From the IMG/VR virus record IMGVR_UViG_3300021376_001850, positions 1 to 37,123 of that record: DNA of 37,123 nucleotides; one strand, written 5' to 3'. A program made the position numbers and the translations under genes. Of this stretch, positions 22,331 to 29,770 are shown piece after piece. Positions within the stretch are counted from its first letter, which is position 1, and every line of letters begins with the position of its first letter. This DNA is from a virus. A model generated the notes under the pieces. It was not told the origin of the DNA, made no database searches, and saw only the letters and a list, made by a program, of their open reading frames with translations.

Positions 22331-23763
22331 AGATTTACTTTGGCGGAGCAGAAAAAGGAATGTATGCCTCAATGCTGTTGTCTGCCAAAGTACGTCGTAT
22401 TGGCATAAATTTGACTCACTTGGCAATTCCAAAGAAGAGGCAACTAGACCTACGCACGAAGTACGAAAATAGTGAGTTGTTGGTGTACACGTCAGAAGGA
22501 GACGAGGACGTGGGTCGCTACGATGCCTTTTTACGAGCGCACGCTGATGACTTAACGTTGGTTATAGGTCGCCCAGATTACGATGGAACATGGTTAGGAG
22601 AAAAGTACGTACCTATCTGGAACGACGCAGACGACCTTGAACGATTAAATTGGATTTGCCAAAGGAATGGAAGGGTAGCCATCAGCGACAAAGCCCTGAC
22701 AAAACACCACCACAACCGTTTAAATGCCATTGCCATGCGCTGGAACGCCGAGATGGTGGGATTGACCTCAAAGCCAGACAACATTGAAAATTATAAATGG
22801 GATGCTGTGCTGGTCAATTCTTGGACAAGCGCAGTTCGTTACGGAGAAACACAGGTGTGGACGGGTCATGGTTTACGACGTTATCCAGCCCAACAAAAAG
22901 ACTCAGCACGTAAACGACATAGGGTAGATATTGAACGACTTGGTGTATCTTATGAGAACGTTGCGGCTGATGAAGTGGATGCGGTCAGCAAATTGGCAAT
23001 CGTGTCTTGGAAACGTTACGAAGAACACATTTTTGGGGGCTATGACACCATGACATCAACCAATCAGGATGCTTCAGACGACACCGAAAGTGGTGACATA
23101 ATTATTACACCCCCCCATGGTGGTAGTTTGGCAAATGTGGAAAACAGGGGTACAGGTATTGTTATACCCCCTCCCGAAAAGCGGAACGAAAACGATAGGT
23201 TATTATTGCCCGTCATTGGCGTAGAAACCATAACATCAATGGGTTCACAAACCATTGATGAACATGGGGAATCTATTGAAATTGCGCCAGAACAAACCAA
23301 CGTAATTCGTTATTCAGGAGTACTTTTACGGCAGTGCGATAATTGTTATCTGGCCTCTAAATGTCCCGCATTTAAGGAACATGCAGAATGTGCGTTTAAG
23401 TTGCCTGTAGAGATACGAACTAAAGACCAACTTCAAGCCGCCCTAAGAGCCATGATTGAAATGCAGGTTAGCCGAGTCATGTTCGCTAGGTTTGCCGAAG
23501 AGTTGGAAGGACAAGGGCTTGATGGTACATTGTCATCAGAGATGGACAGAGCCTTTGACATGATTGAGAAGTTTAAAAACATCAACGACACCCGTGACCT
23601 TGTGCGTTTTGAGGTAGAGGCTCGTGGTTCAAGTGGCGTGCTCTCTAGACTGTTTGGGCAACGAGCAGCCGACCAAGCCAACGCCCTACCTTACGGAGGT
23701 CTTGGACCGTCAGCCACCGATGCTTTCTATCAGGAGGTTATAGACGTTGAAGAGGAGCAATGA
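22321..23763 (+). CDS. Conserved-looking two-part protein with C-terminal Cys cluster
   Basis: The 480-residue protein appears to have two parts. The N-terminal 240 residues (KIYFGGAEKGMYASMLL, LVYTSEGDEDVGRYDAFL, SWTSAVRYGETQVWTGHG) look like a compact alpha/beta domain. After a variable linker of about 70 residues comes CDNCYLASKCPAFKEHAEC, a four-Cys cluster, and then a long helical region. I recall related sequences in actinophages without assigned function. ATG 22321 and GTG 22327 are both plausible starts; the latter makes a GTGA overlap. Confidence 0.72.
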   Translation: MGVKIYFGGAEKGMYASMLLSAKVRRIGINLTHLAIPKKRQLDLRTKYENSELLVYTSEGDEDVGRYDAFLRAHADDLTLVIGRPDYDGTWLGEKYVPIWNDADDLERLNWICQRNGRVAISDKALTKHHHNRLNAIAMRWNAEMVGLTSKPDNIENYKWDAVLVNSWTSAVRYGETQVWTGHGLRRYPAQQKDSARKRHRVDIERLGVSYENVAADEVDAVSKLAIVSWKRYEEHIFGGYDTMTSTNQDASDDTESGDIIITPPHGGSLANVENRGTGIVIPPPEKRNENDRLLLPVIGVETITSMGSQTIDEHGESIEIAPEQTNVIRYSGVLLRQCDNCYLASKCPAFKEHAECAFKLPVEIRTKDQLQAALRAMIEMQVSRVMFARFAEELEGQGLDGTLSSEMDRAFDMIEKFKNINDTRDLVRFEVEARGSSGVLSRLFGQRAADQANALPYGGLGPSATDAFYQEVIDVEEEQ

Positions 23764-23918
23764 AGTCACTTCCCTACCATTACAAATGTCCTAAATGCGG
23801 GAAAACAGTATCAGTAATTAGTAACAAGTATCCGCCCGTATGTACGAACAAAGACATACACTCAACCATTCGTGTAAACATGGAGTTACAAAATGTACGA
23901 ACAAAAGAGAATCACTGA
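23760..23918 (+). CDS. Zinc-knuckle mini-protein (52 residues)
   Basis: The ORF encodes YHYKCPKCGKTVSVI with a CxxC knuckle, a further Cys (PPVCTN) about 15 residues on and a nearby His, enough for one zinc site. Its ATG overlaps the previous stop (ATGA), and its end overlaps the deoxyribonucleotidase start by 26 bases. The overlap pattern supports translation; the function is not known. Confidence 0.6.
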   Translation: MKSLPYHYKCPKCGKTVSVISNKYPPVCTNKDIHSTIRVNMELQNVRTKENH

Positions 23919-24525
23919 CGTTGGCATTGACATGGATGGGGTGGTTTACCCGTTCATGAGTGCCTTTAAAAAGTACTGTGAAGACGTGCTGGAAATGACA
24001 GACCTTCCAGAACCAACCCATTGGGACTTTTACGACGATTGGGGAATGAACAAGAAGGAGTTTGACGCCCTACTCAACTCAGCCCCTGTTACCCATCGTC
24101 TGTTTGCATCCGAGTCACCAATGAGGAATGTGTACGGTGGTTGGGAGATGTTAAGGAATATGGGAGTCAAATTGCACGTCATTACCGCCCGCCCAACAAC
24201 GGCGTGGGCACAGACCGCCGAGTGGTTGCACGACCACGACCTCGTTCCAGACCACCTGCACTTCACCAACGACAAGACCATTCTTGCCCATACCGCCAAG
24301 GAACATTCGGCAATGATTGACGACCACCATTTGTACTACCAACAACTAGAAAAGGCTGGCGTGTTTGCCGTGCTTCACGACCACCCATGGAACAATCAAT
24401 TTGAGGTGTCCTATCGTGTCAATTCGCTGGTAGACTTCGCTAAACTGGTAAACAAGGTAAACAACAGGGAGATTCCATGGCATCCAACGAACGCCAACAA
24501 GTACTCATTGATGCAGCCAATCTGA
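23893..24525 (+). CDS. 5'(3')-deoxyribonucleotidase-like HAD phosphatase
   Basis: The 210-residue protein has HAD motif I DMDGV (D13 nucleophile, D15 acid/base), motif II in LHVITARP, a Lys in the NDKTILA segment and motif III MIDDH. The order and the small helical cap resemble cytosolic 5'(3')-deoxyribonucleotidases, which dephosphorylate dNMPs. In a phage it could adjust nucleotide pools during replication. It overlaps the next gene by 49 bases, where that gene has its own ribosome site (AGGGAG). Confidence 0.8.
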   Translation: MYEQKRITDVGIDMDGVVYPFMSAFKKYCEDVLEMTDLPEPTHWDFYDDWGMNKKEFDALLNSAPVTHRLFASESPMRNVYGGWEMLRNMGVKLHVITARPTTAWAQTAEWLHDHDLVPDHLHFTNDKTILAHTAKEHSAMIDDHHLYYQQLEKAGVFAVLHDHPWNNQFEVSYRVNSLVDFAKLVNKVNNREIPWHPTNANKYSLMQPI

Positions 24526-24824
24526 TTGTCGGTGACCGTAACGACGATTACGGCGACCCCTACGACGACTTCAGTTTGACTGCCGATTTGTGGCATGCTT
24601 ATTTGATGCGTACACGAGGCAAACGAAAGGGCTTTGTCATTTTTCCGCATGACGTTGCGGTCATGATGGCATTGTTGAAGATTAGCCGCCTCTCATGGAC
24701 TCCTGAAAAGCGTGACCATTGGTTGGACATCGCAGGCTATGTCGGCTGCGGATGGGACTGCGTTGACCGTGACCCACCCACTAGCCATGAAAGTGTTGAA
24801 CACGACGATGAAACACCTGTTTGA
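24477..24824 (+). CDS. DUF6378-like protein (MazG-like pattern)
   Basis: The 115-residue protein shows AANLIVGDRNDDYGDPYDDFSL, then PHDVAVMMALLKISRL, and DHWLDIAGYVG. This R-x3-DYG, F, D-V-x3-M-x3-K-x2-R and D-x3-D-x2-GY pattern is shared by a phage family of unknown function that resembles MazG-type nucleotide pyrophosphohydrolases. It sits directly after the deoxyribonucleotidase, consistent with nucleotide-pool housekeeping. The start ATG 24477 follows AGGGAGATTCC. Confidence 0.75.
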   Translation: MASNERQQVLIDAANLIVGDRNDDYGDPYDDFSLTADLWHAYLMRTRGKRKGFVIFPHDVAVMMALLKISRLSWTPEKRDHWLDIAGYVGCGWDCVDRDPPTSHESVEHDDETPV

Positions 24825-25164
24825 TTTTTATGGAAAACCTTCAGTTGCCAAAAGTGTTTTTGTTCCAGAAATAGAACGCATGCAAAAAGCACTCAACGCC
24901 ATTGCCCCGTTGCTGATGAACAGCGCCGTTGACCTGCATCAGATTGCCAAAGATACAAACCTATCTTTGACCGAACTTCGCTATGACGGTTGGGAAGCAC
25001 TATTTAAATACATCAGAGAGTTGGAAGAAAAAGTAAAAAGGACAGAAGCAGAACTAGAAGCACATAATAAAAAAATGCGTGACTTGGTAATATTCGTAGA
25101 AGAAACGTCGCAAAAGGTGGTAAAACTTTATCGTGAGGGCACTCTCCGAAACGCAAATGACTAA
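24808..25164 (+). CDS. Hypothetical coiled-coil protein
   Basis: From ATG 24808 the product has 118 residues. The second half (about residues 65-110) is a strong coiled coil (ELEEKVKRTEAELEAHNKKM). The first half contains a helical segment LHQIAKDTNLSLTELRY that could be a small HTH. ATG 24787 is an alternative start. It ends in a one-base overlap with the whiB gene, so the two are coupled. Confidence 0.62.
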   Translation: MKHLFDFYGKPSVAKSVFVPEIERMQKALNAIAPLLMNSAVDLHQIAKDTNLSLTELRYDGWEALFKYIRELEEKVKRTEAELEAHNKKMRDLVIFVEETSQKVVKLYREGTLRNAND

Positions 25165-25562
25165 TGACGTGGAGAGACCAAGCCCTATGCAAGGGCAAGC
25201 ACATTGATTTGTGGTATCCGCCATTAGAAGCGGATAATCAAGAGGAGTATTATGCTGTTGCTCGTGAGGTGTGTCATGCCTGTCCTGTGTGGAGGAAATG
25301 CTTAAACGACGGGATGAATGAGCAATGGGGAATGTGGGGAGGACTTACACCACTAGAAAGAACTTCTTTTAGTAAAAACCCAAAGAAAACCGCAATAAAG
25401 CCACACGGCACTGTTACAAGATACCGACAAGGTTGTTATTGTAAAAAATGTGTTGCCGTAAACGACGCAATAAAACAACAAAATAAAGATTTTAGCGTTG
25501 TTCCAACTATGCAGGACAAAGATTTTGATTTGTTCACGGTTTTGTATCAACTCCTTCAGTAA
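25164..25562 (+). CDS. whiB: WhiB-family regulator with extra C-terminal Cys motif
   Basis: The 132-residue protein carries the four WhiB cysteines, C9, C37, C40 and C46 (VCHACPVWRKC), and the signature EQWGMWGGLTPLER (about 53-66). WhiB proteins hold a [4Fe-4S] cluster and bind the primary sigma factor to alter promoter choice. Unlike typical phage WhiB proteins, it continues with HGTVTRYRQGCYCKKC (C91, C93, C96) and a 35-residue tail. This HGT-RY-GC-C-C motif recurs in actinobacterial and actinophage proteins. It may add a second metal site or a DNA contact. Confidence 0.9.
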   Translation: MTWRDQALCKGKHIDLWYPPLEADNQEEYYAVAREVCHACPVWRKCLNDGMNEQWGMWGGLTPLERTSFSKNPKKTAIKPHGTVTRYRQGCYCKKCVAVNDAIKQQNKDFSVVPTMQDKDFDLFTVLYQLLQ

Positions 25563-25566
25563 TCCT

Positions 25567-25583
25567 TGCTATGCTGGATAGCA
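25567..25583 (+). promoter_or_regulatory. Hairpin after the whiB gene
   Basis: TGCTAT and ATAGCA form a perfect 6-bp stem around GCTGG, four bases after the whiB stop codon. There is no T-tract, so it is a weak terminator candidate at best. It could equally be an operator. It marks the largest break between genes in this part of the window. Confidence 0.4.
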
Positions 25584-25602
25584 GACCGTAACCACCTGAC
25601 GC

Positions 25603-26220
25603 TTGTCGTCATTTTGGAACGGTCTTTTGCTTTATTCACCGACAAAGGAGAACGTTCTGTTTAGACATTGGGTTTCATCCATAGTCATATTCATCGGAAC
25701 AATCACAACAACAACAATTGGACAATTTGGGACATCGGACGGGCCAGCAAAGGTAGGAGACGTCATTGAGGTAGAGACCGTGTATCCACTTAAATACACT
25801 TATGACCAACGCCTCGTGGAGTTAACGACTACAACCACAACAACCGAGCCTAAAAAAAACGACCACACAACAAACGTAATAAACGAAACGGAGACTTGCC
25901 CACAATACGAAGACCTGTTCAGGCAATACGGTTTAAAGCCCGTAAAGGTGTTCTCCTACATTGCTTGGAGGGAGTCACGGTGTCGCCTCAATGCGGTCAA
26001 TGCCAAGTGGGATAACCAAGGCAACGTCACGTGGACGTTAAATAAAAACGGTTCTATTGACCGTGGGTTGTTACAAATTAACTCTTCGTGGAAGACCGTC
26101 ACCGCCAACGTCTGCGGTTCTGAGTTTGGAAACATGGAGGTTTTGTATGATTTGGACTGCAATCTTAAGGTTGCCAAATATTTGCTGGACAACGGTGGAT
26201 TAGGGCACTGGGGCATGTAA
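25603..26220 (+). CDS. Membrane-anchored lysozyme/transglycosylase-like protein
   Basis: After an N-terminal hydrophobic segment (WVSSIVIFIGTITTTTIG), likely a signal or anchor, there is a Thr-rich linker (LTTTTTTTEP) and a C-terminal domain with FSYIAWRESRC (candidate catalytic Glu), then SIDRGLLQINSSW and CNLKVAKYLLDNGG. This layout matches lysozyme-like or SLT transglycosylases, which cleave peptidoglycan. It could act in lysis, entry or cell-wall remodelling. Start uncertain: TTG 25603 has no ribosome site, whereas AAAGGAG lies six bases before an in-frame CTG at 25657, which may be the true start. The protein ends soon after the QIN motif region, at GLGHWGM. Confidence 0.78.
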   Translation: MSSFWNGLLLYSPTKENVLFRHWVSSIVIFIGTITTTTIGQFGTSDGPAKVGDVIEVETVYPLKYTYDQRLVELTTTTTTTEPKKNDHTTNVINETETCPQYEDLFRQYGLKPVKVFSYIAWRESRCRLNAVNAKWDNQGNVTWTLNKNGSIDRGLLQINSSWKTVTANVCGSEFGNMEVLYDLDCNLKVAKYLLDNGGLGHWGM

Positions 26221-27129
26221 CATAGTAATCCGTCAAACAAGACGACCACACAACAGGAGACAAACATGTTGATTGATACAAAAGACCTTTGCGGAACAGC
26301 AGAAGCCGCAGCCGTGCTAGGTGTTGTGAAACAACGTATTCACACACTTCGTAAGCGTGCTGACTTCCCACAACCCATCGTTGTTCTGGCTGCTACTCCA
26401 CTTTGGGATGGAAACGCTTTGCTCGCATTTAAGGCAACGTGGAAACCAGTTCGTTCTCAGGACACGACCACGCAGGAACAGACGACCACACATTAATGAG
26501 AATAGGCGTTGTATCCGCTGACCGCCTACATCCATCAATAACGCCAGACAAACTTCCTCATTGGGGCGGTTCTGGTTGGGCACGTGTAGCAAAGTACCTT
26601 CCGCACCTGAACTACGACTACGTGGTGGGTCGGCTGGTGTGGCACTACACCGAACTAAAAATTGAGGACGACGAGGGCAATCTTAACGACGTAGACACCA
26701 TCATCATGCAACGGATGATGAACGAGGGCTTATCAGAACACATCAAGAAGGCACGAGCCATTGGTCAAGTCATTATCAATGACGTGGACGATTGGTATTG
26801 GGGGCTTGACCCAAGCAACGGTGCGTGGAAAGCATCTCACCCAAAGCACAGTCCAAAAGAAAACATTAACCATTACAGGAGAATACTTGGGGTCAGCGAC
26901 CTGTTGTTGGCATCAACTCCGTTCTTGTACGAACGCATCAGTCAATGGAACAAGAACGTGGTGTTATTTCCCAACACGGTTGATACCAAAGCCTTCGTAA
27001 AACACGACCACGCAGAAAACGATTATGTATCTGTTGGCTGGGTTGGCTCTACCGCACACCGAAGCGGCGACCTACAAACGTTGCGTGGAGTGCTTCATCA
27101 ACTGACGACCACGCAGGATACGACCACAC
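25859..27129 (+). repeat. Seven dispersed copies of ACGACCAC(A/G)C
   Basis: The decamer occurs at 25859, 26242, 26464, 26482, 27004, 27105 and 27120, all on the + strand, with A or G at position 9 and often followed by AG or AGGA. Two pairs are 15-18 bases apart. Copies lie in three genes and one intergenic gap. In two genes they fall in the same frame and encode TTTQ or TTTH, and in others a different frame, so protein sequence alone does not explain them. Confidence 0.6.
26266..26496 (+). CDS. AlpA/excisionase-like HTH protein
   Basis: The 76-residue protein contains TKDLCGTAEAAAVLGVVKQRIHTLRKRADFP, followed by PLWDGNALLAF, the arrangement of small MerR-like or AlpA/excisionase HTH proteins (helix-turn-helix, then wing). 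The C-terminal tail is Thr/Gln-rich because it runs through two copies of the dispersed decamer. ATG 26266 follows AGGAGACAAAC. It overlaps the glycosyltransferase gene by one base (TAATG), so it may regulate that cassette. No integrase is in view. Confidence 0.75.
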   Translation: MLIDTKDLCGTAEAAAVLGVVKQRIHTLRKRADFPQPIVVLAATPLWDGNALLAFKATWKPVRSQDTTTQEQTTTH

Positions 27130-27569
27130 AGGTGCGCTATTTTCACGGTGGCTGGTATGAGAAGTCTCCACAGTTTGCCGACGAAGCAGGAGTGCCACAA
27201 AAATACGTGGATGTAGCACCGTTGTGCGACCCTGAGCATTATCCAAGTTTGATAAAAATGGACATCGGTATCGCACCGTTAAGCAAAATGCCGTTTAACG
27301 AAGCCAAGTCGGAAATCAAGTTGTTGGAGTATTCTGCCAGCGGCGTTCCGTGGGTCGCATCTGACTCACACTCGTATGTGCGCCTGCGTGACGAGTGGGG
27401 CGCAGGGCGCATCGCACGCCGCCCAAACGAGTGGCTGCGCCACCTGCGTGAACTTGTCGGCTCACGGCAACTCCGCATTGAGGAAGGCGAACGGCTGTAC
27501 GAGTTGGCACGCACACGGGACATCATGAGGGGTGTGGCTCAATGGCATGAGGTGTTGGCATCGGTGTGA
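26496..27569 (+). CDS. Glycosyltransferase (GT-B fold, GT4-like)
   Basis: The 357-residue protein has an N-terminal Rossmann start (RIGVVSADR), a domain-joining segment NTVDTKAF, the second Rossmann start YVSVGWVGSTAHRSGD and the nucleotide-sugar motif IKLLEYSASGVPWVAS with the family Glu. This is the layout of GT4-type retaining enzymes. Phages use such enzymes to sugar-coat their DNA, virions or the host surface; which applies cannot be told here. It is coupled to the HTH gene and followed by the first of five repeated promoters. Confidence 0.84.
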   Translation: MRIGVVSADRLHPSITPDKLPHWGGSGWARVAKYLPHLNYDYVVGRLVWHYTELKIEDDEGNLNDVDTIIMQRMMNEGLSEHIKKARAIGQVIINDVDDWYWGLDPSNGAWKASHPKHSPKENINHYRRILGVSDLLLASTPFLYERISQWNKNVVLFPNTVDTKAFVKHDHAENDYVSVGWVGSTAHRSGDLQTLRGVLHQLTTTQDTTTQVRYFHGGWYEKSPQFADEAGVPQKYVDVAPLCDPEHYPSLIKMDIGIAPLSKMPFNEAKSEIKLLEYSASGVPWVASDSHSYVRLRDEWGAGRIARRPNEWLRHLRELVGSRQLRIEEGERLYELARTRDIMRGVAQWHEVLASV

Positions 27570-27589
27570 CGCACGTCACACGACATGAC

Positions 27590-27620
27590 TTGACACGGAT
27601 AGTATCTCGTGTAGTAACTT
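27590..27620 (+). promoter_or_regulatory. Repeated promoter/operator, copy 1
   Basis: TTGACA (27590-27595), a 19-bp spacer and TAACTT (27615-27620). The spacer holds GGATAGTATCT, one mismatch away from the dyad of the other copies. It lies in the 74-base gap after the glycosyltransferase gene and would drive the small ORF at 27644 and the SNF2 gene. AGGAGG lies seven bases after the -10, so the leader is very short. Confidence 0.8.
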
Positions 27621-27643
27621 TGGGGTAGGAGGCAAGTGGAACT

Positions 27644-27796
27644 GTGACGTACCGACGCACACGACAGATGCGGAAGCAGGCTGACCGTGAGGTGAACACC
27701 TTGCTGGACAGGCTGTACGACGAAGCATTGTCACAACGTAACACCGAACCTGTATCATCATCGGTGGACAACAAACAGGAGGAACATAGTGGCTAA
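27644..27796 (+). CDS. Small basic helical protein (50 residues, GTG start)
   Basis: The ORF begins at GTG 27644 with TYRRTRQMRKQADREVNTLLD, a basic amphipathic helix, and ends in a polar tail. It is the first frame downstream of promoter copy 1, and AGGAGG (27627-27632) is its ribosome site, 11 bases away. Its end overlaps the SNF2 start by 8 bases. Without it the SNF2 gene would have an unusually long leader. The GTG start and short length keep confidence moderate. Confidence 0.5.
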   Translation: MTYRRTRQMRKQADREVNTLLDRLYDEALSQRNTEPVSSSVDNKQEEHSG

Positions 27797-29696
27797 CGTC
27801 GCCGTACTGCCCAAACAGCAAGTTCAGATAAGGGCATCGCTTATTGCTCGTAGTATGCCTTTGGGATTACTTGACGACACGCAAGTGGACGAGTGGGTCA
27901 GGGCACAGAACCTTGATGAACTTACTTTCGTGAGTGCCAACGACCTGTTGGAGTATTTGTCGGTGTTGCCCGTGACACGCACCGCATCGCAGGCGCACCT
28001 GCCGATGAGCGCAACACGTATCCTCGTGAACAAGAGAAGGGGCGAGTGTGCGTTGTGTAAAGGTGATGTGCTCGCTGGCTTGGGGCTGTATGTGTTTAAC
28101 GATGGTGGTTGGCTGACGTATCACAACAGCGAGGACTGTCCCTCCGTTACTGAACTGCCCGAACTGAAATGGGACAGCGTGACGTTGCTGGCAAACTTGG
28201 AACTGTTTGTGTACGGGTTGGAACGCATGCCAAAGGTTGTGGTGTCCCGTCCCGAACTCGTGGAACTGTCCAAGTCCCACAACGCTGAACTTGGCTTTGA
28301 CTTGGACTTGCCGTTGTTGCCGTACCAACGTGCTGGCGTGAAGTACGCATTGGAGGCTCGTCGTGTGTTGCTGGCAGACAGCATGGGCTTGGGCAAGACC
28401 GCACAGGGCATCGCATTGGCATTGGATACCACGATGAGCAAGGGTAAAACGCTCGTAGTAGTTCCACCGCACCTGCGCCTCCAATGGGTGAAAGAGTTTC
28501 GTCGCTTCGCACCGTCCATCAAGGTCATCACGGTGAAAGGACGCAAACCACACTCACTTGCCAAGCACGATGTTCTCATCATTGGTGACAGCGTAGTGAG
28601 TGCGTGGGCAACGAAGTTGGCTGGCAAGTACGACACGCTCATCGTGGACGAGGCGCATAGCATCAAGAACGAAAAGGCACAACGCACACGTGGTGTCGGA
28701 TACATCGCCAATAGTATTCCTGCGAGTGGCATCGTTGCGCTTATGTCGGGAACTCTTACACCGAACCGTCCAAGTGAGTTGCTAAGCCCTCTCCGCATCA
28801 TCGGCAGGTTGGACAATGTGTTTGGTTCACGCAAGCAGTTTCTCATCAAGTATTGCGATTATCGTATTGTGAACGGATTTCCCAACATGAACGGTGCGAG
28901 CAACACAACTGAACTGAACACGGTACTGCGTGGCACGTGTATGGTACGCAGGCGCAAGGAGGACGTGTTGTCTGACCTGCCTGCCAAGCGCAGGGCACAA
29001 CTTGACATTGAGTTAAACAACGAGGAAATGAACGAGTACCGCACGGCTGAGCGTGACTTCCTGCGCTGGGTGATGGAGACGTACGGTGCGGAGGCATGGC
29101 AACGGGCAAGCAAGGCAGAAGTCATTACTCGCATGAACAAGTTGCGTGAACTGTTGGGCATCGCCAAAGTCAATGCCGTTGTAGAGCACGTGAACTCGCT
29201 TATCGCAGAGGGAGAACAGGTTGTGGTGTTCGCATACCATCGGAAAGTGCTCAATGCGTTGTATGAGAAGTTGGAGGGTCACGGCGTGGTCATGGTGGCA
29301 GGAGGTTCTACCCCCGAAGCCAAGCAACGGTACGTGGAGAAGTTTATGAGCAAGCAGGTAAGTGTATTCTTAGGACAGTACGAGAGCGCAGGCACGGGAC
29401 TGAACCTGACCTCCGCATCGCACGTGGTGTTGGCTGAGATGCCGTACAGCCCGTCCACAGGACAGCAGGCTGAGGACAGGTGTCATCGCATCGGACAGGA
29501 CAACCATGTGGTGTCGTGGTGGATTACGGCTGTGGACGCAGAGTTCCCCACCATTGACATGCGCCTGTGGAGTTTGCTGAACGCAAAGGCTGAAAGCACA
29601 TCGGCTGTGCTGGACGGGTGGGCTGAGAACCTAAACGCTGACGCAGGCACGATGACAGCAAAACTGTTACAGGACATGCTCAATGATTATCGCTGA
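27789..29696 (+). CDS. SNF2-family helicase (second; SMARCAL1-like)
   Basis: The 635-residue protein has Walker A MGLGKT (199-204), DEAH (287-290), LMSGTLTPNRPSELL and the C-terminal pair YESAGTGLNLTSASHVVL and QQAEDRCHRIGQ. The last is the SNF2 motif VI with its arginine finger region. Before the helicase core, CALC (C87, C90) and later H112 and C117 may form a zinc site. SMARCAL1/HARP-like enzymes anneal or reverse branched DNA at forks. GTG 27789 follows AGGAGGAACATA. It is the main gene of transcription unit 1 and a more canonical SNF2 than the one at 1.4 kb. Confidence 0.92.
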   Translation: MANVAVLPKQQVQIRASLIARSMPLGLLDDTQVDEWVRAQNLDELTFVSANDLLEYLSVLPVTRTASQAHLPMSATRILVNKRRGECALCKGDVLAGLGLYVFNDGGWLTYHNSEDCPSVTELPELKWDSVTLLANLELFVYGLERMPKVVVSRPELVELSKSHNAELGFDLDLPLLPYQRAGVKYALEARRVLLADSMGLGKTAQGIALALDTTMSKGKTLVVVPPHLRLQWVKEFRRFAPSIKVITVKGRKPHSLAKHDVLIIGDSVVSAWATKLAGKYDTLIVDEAHSIKNEKAQRTRGVGYIANSIPASGIVALMSGTLTPNRPSELLSPLRIIGRLDNVFGSRKQFLIKYCDYRIVNGFPNMNGASNTTELNTVLRGTCMVRRRKEDVLSDLPAKRRAQLDIELNNEEMNEYRTAERDFLRWVMETYGAEAWQRASKAEVITRMNKLRELLGIAKVNAVVEHVNSLIAEGEQVVVFAYHRKVLNALYEKLEGHGVVMVAGGSTPEAKQRYVEKFMSKQVSVFLGQYESAGTGLNLTSASHVVLAEMPYSPSTGQQAEDRCHRIGQDNHVVSWWITAVDAEFPTIDMRLWSLLNAKAESTSAVLDGWAENLNADAGTMTAKLLQDMLNDYR

Positions 29697-29701
29697 CCGA
29701 C

Positions 29702-29732
29702 TTGACACGGATAGTATCCCGTGTGATAACGT
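29702..29732 (+). promoter_or_regulatory. Repeated promoter/operator, copy 2
   Basis: TTGACA (29702-29707), a 19-bp spacer with the full dyad GGATAGTATCC, and TAACGT (29727-29732). It follows the SNF2 stop by a few bases and precedes the DUF932-type gene. Outer arms ACAC and GTGT extend the dyad imperfectly, with one extra C on the right side. Confidence 0.82.
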
Positions 29733-29750
29733 GATGTTAATACCAACATC
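29733..29750 (+). promoter_or_regulatory. 5' leader hairpin of the DUF932 transcript
   Basis: GATGTT and AACATC form a perfect 6-bp stem with a 6-base loop immediately downstream of the -10 box of promoter copy 2. A transcript starting about seven bases after the -10 would begin within the left arm, so the element may act as DNA (operator) rather than RNA. It is absent from the other four promoter copies. Confidence 0.45.
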
Positions 29751-29770
29751 TACCATAGGAGGTAGGAACA

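Noticed and set aside
23110-23116. Run of seven C as a programmed frameshift site
   Set aside because: The zero frame stays open for the whole gene, and no alternative frame of useful length or stimulatory structure was seen downstream.
26266-26496. AlpA/excisionase-like protein as evidence of a temperate phage
   Set aside because: No integrase, attachment-site pair or immunity repressor is visible, and small HTH proteins of this type have other roles.
27867-28849. Long reverse-strand open frames within the SNF2 gene
   Set aside because: They lie opposite a clear helicase with all motifs, lack ribosome sites and read as low-quality mirror frames. All real genes here are on the + strand.
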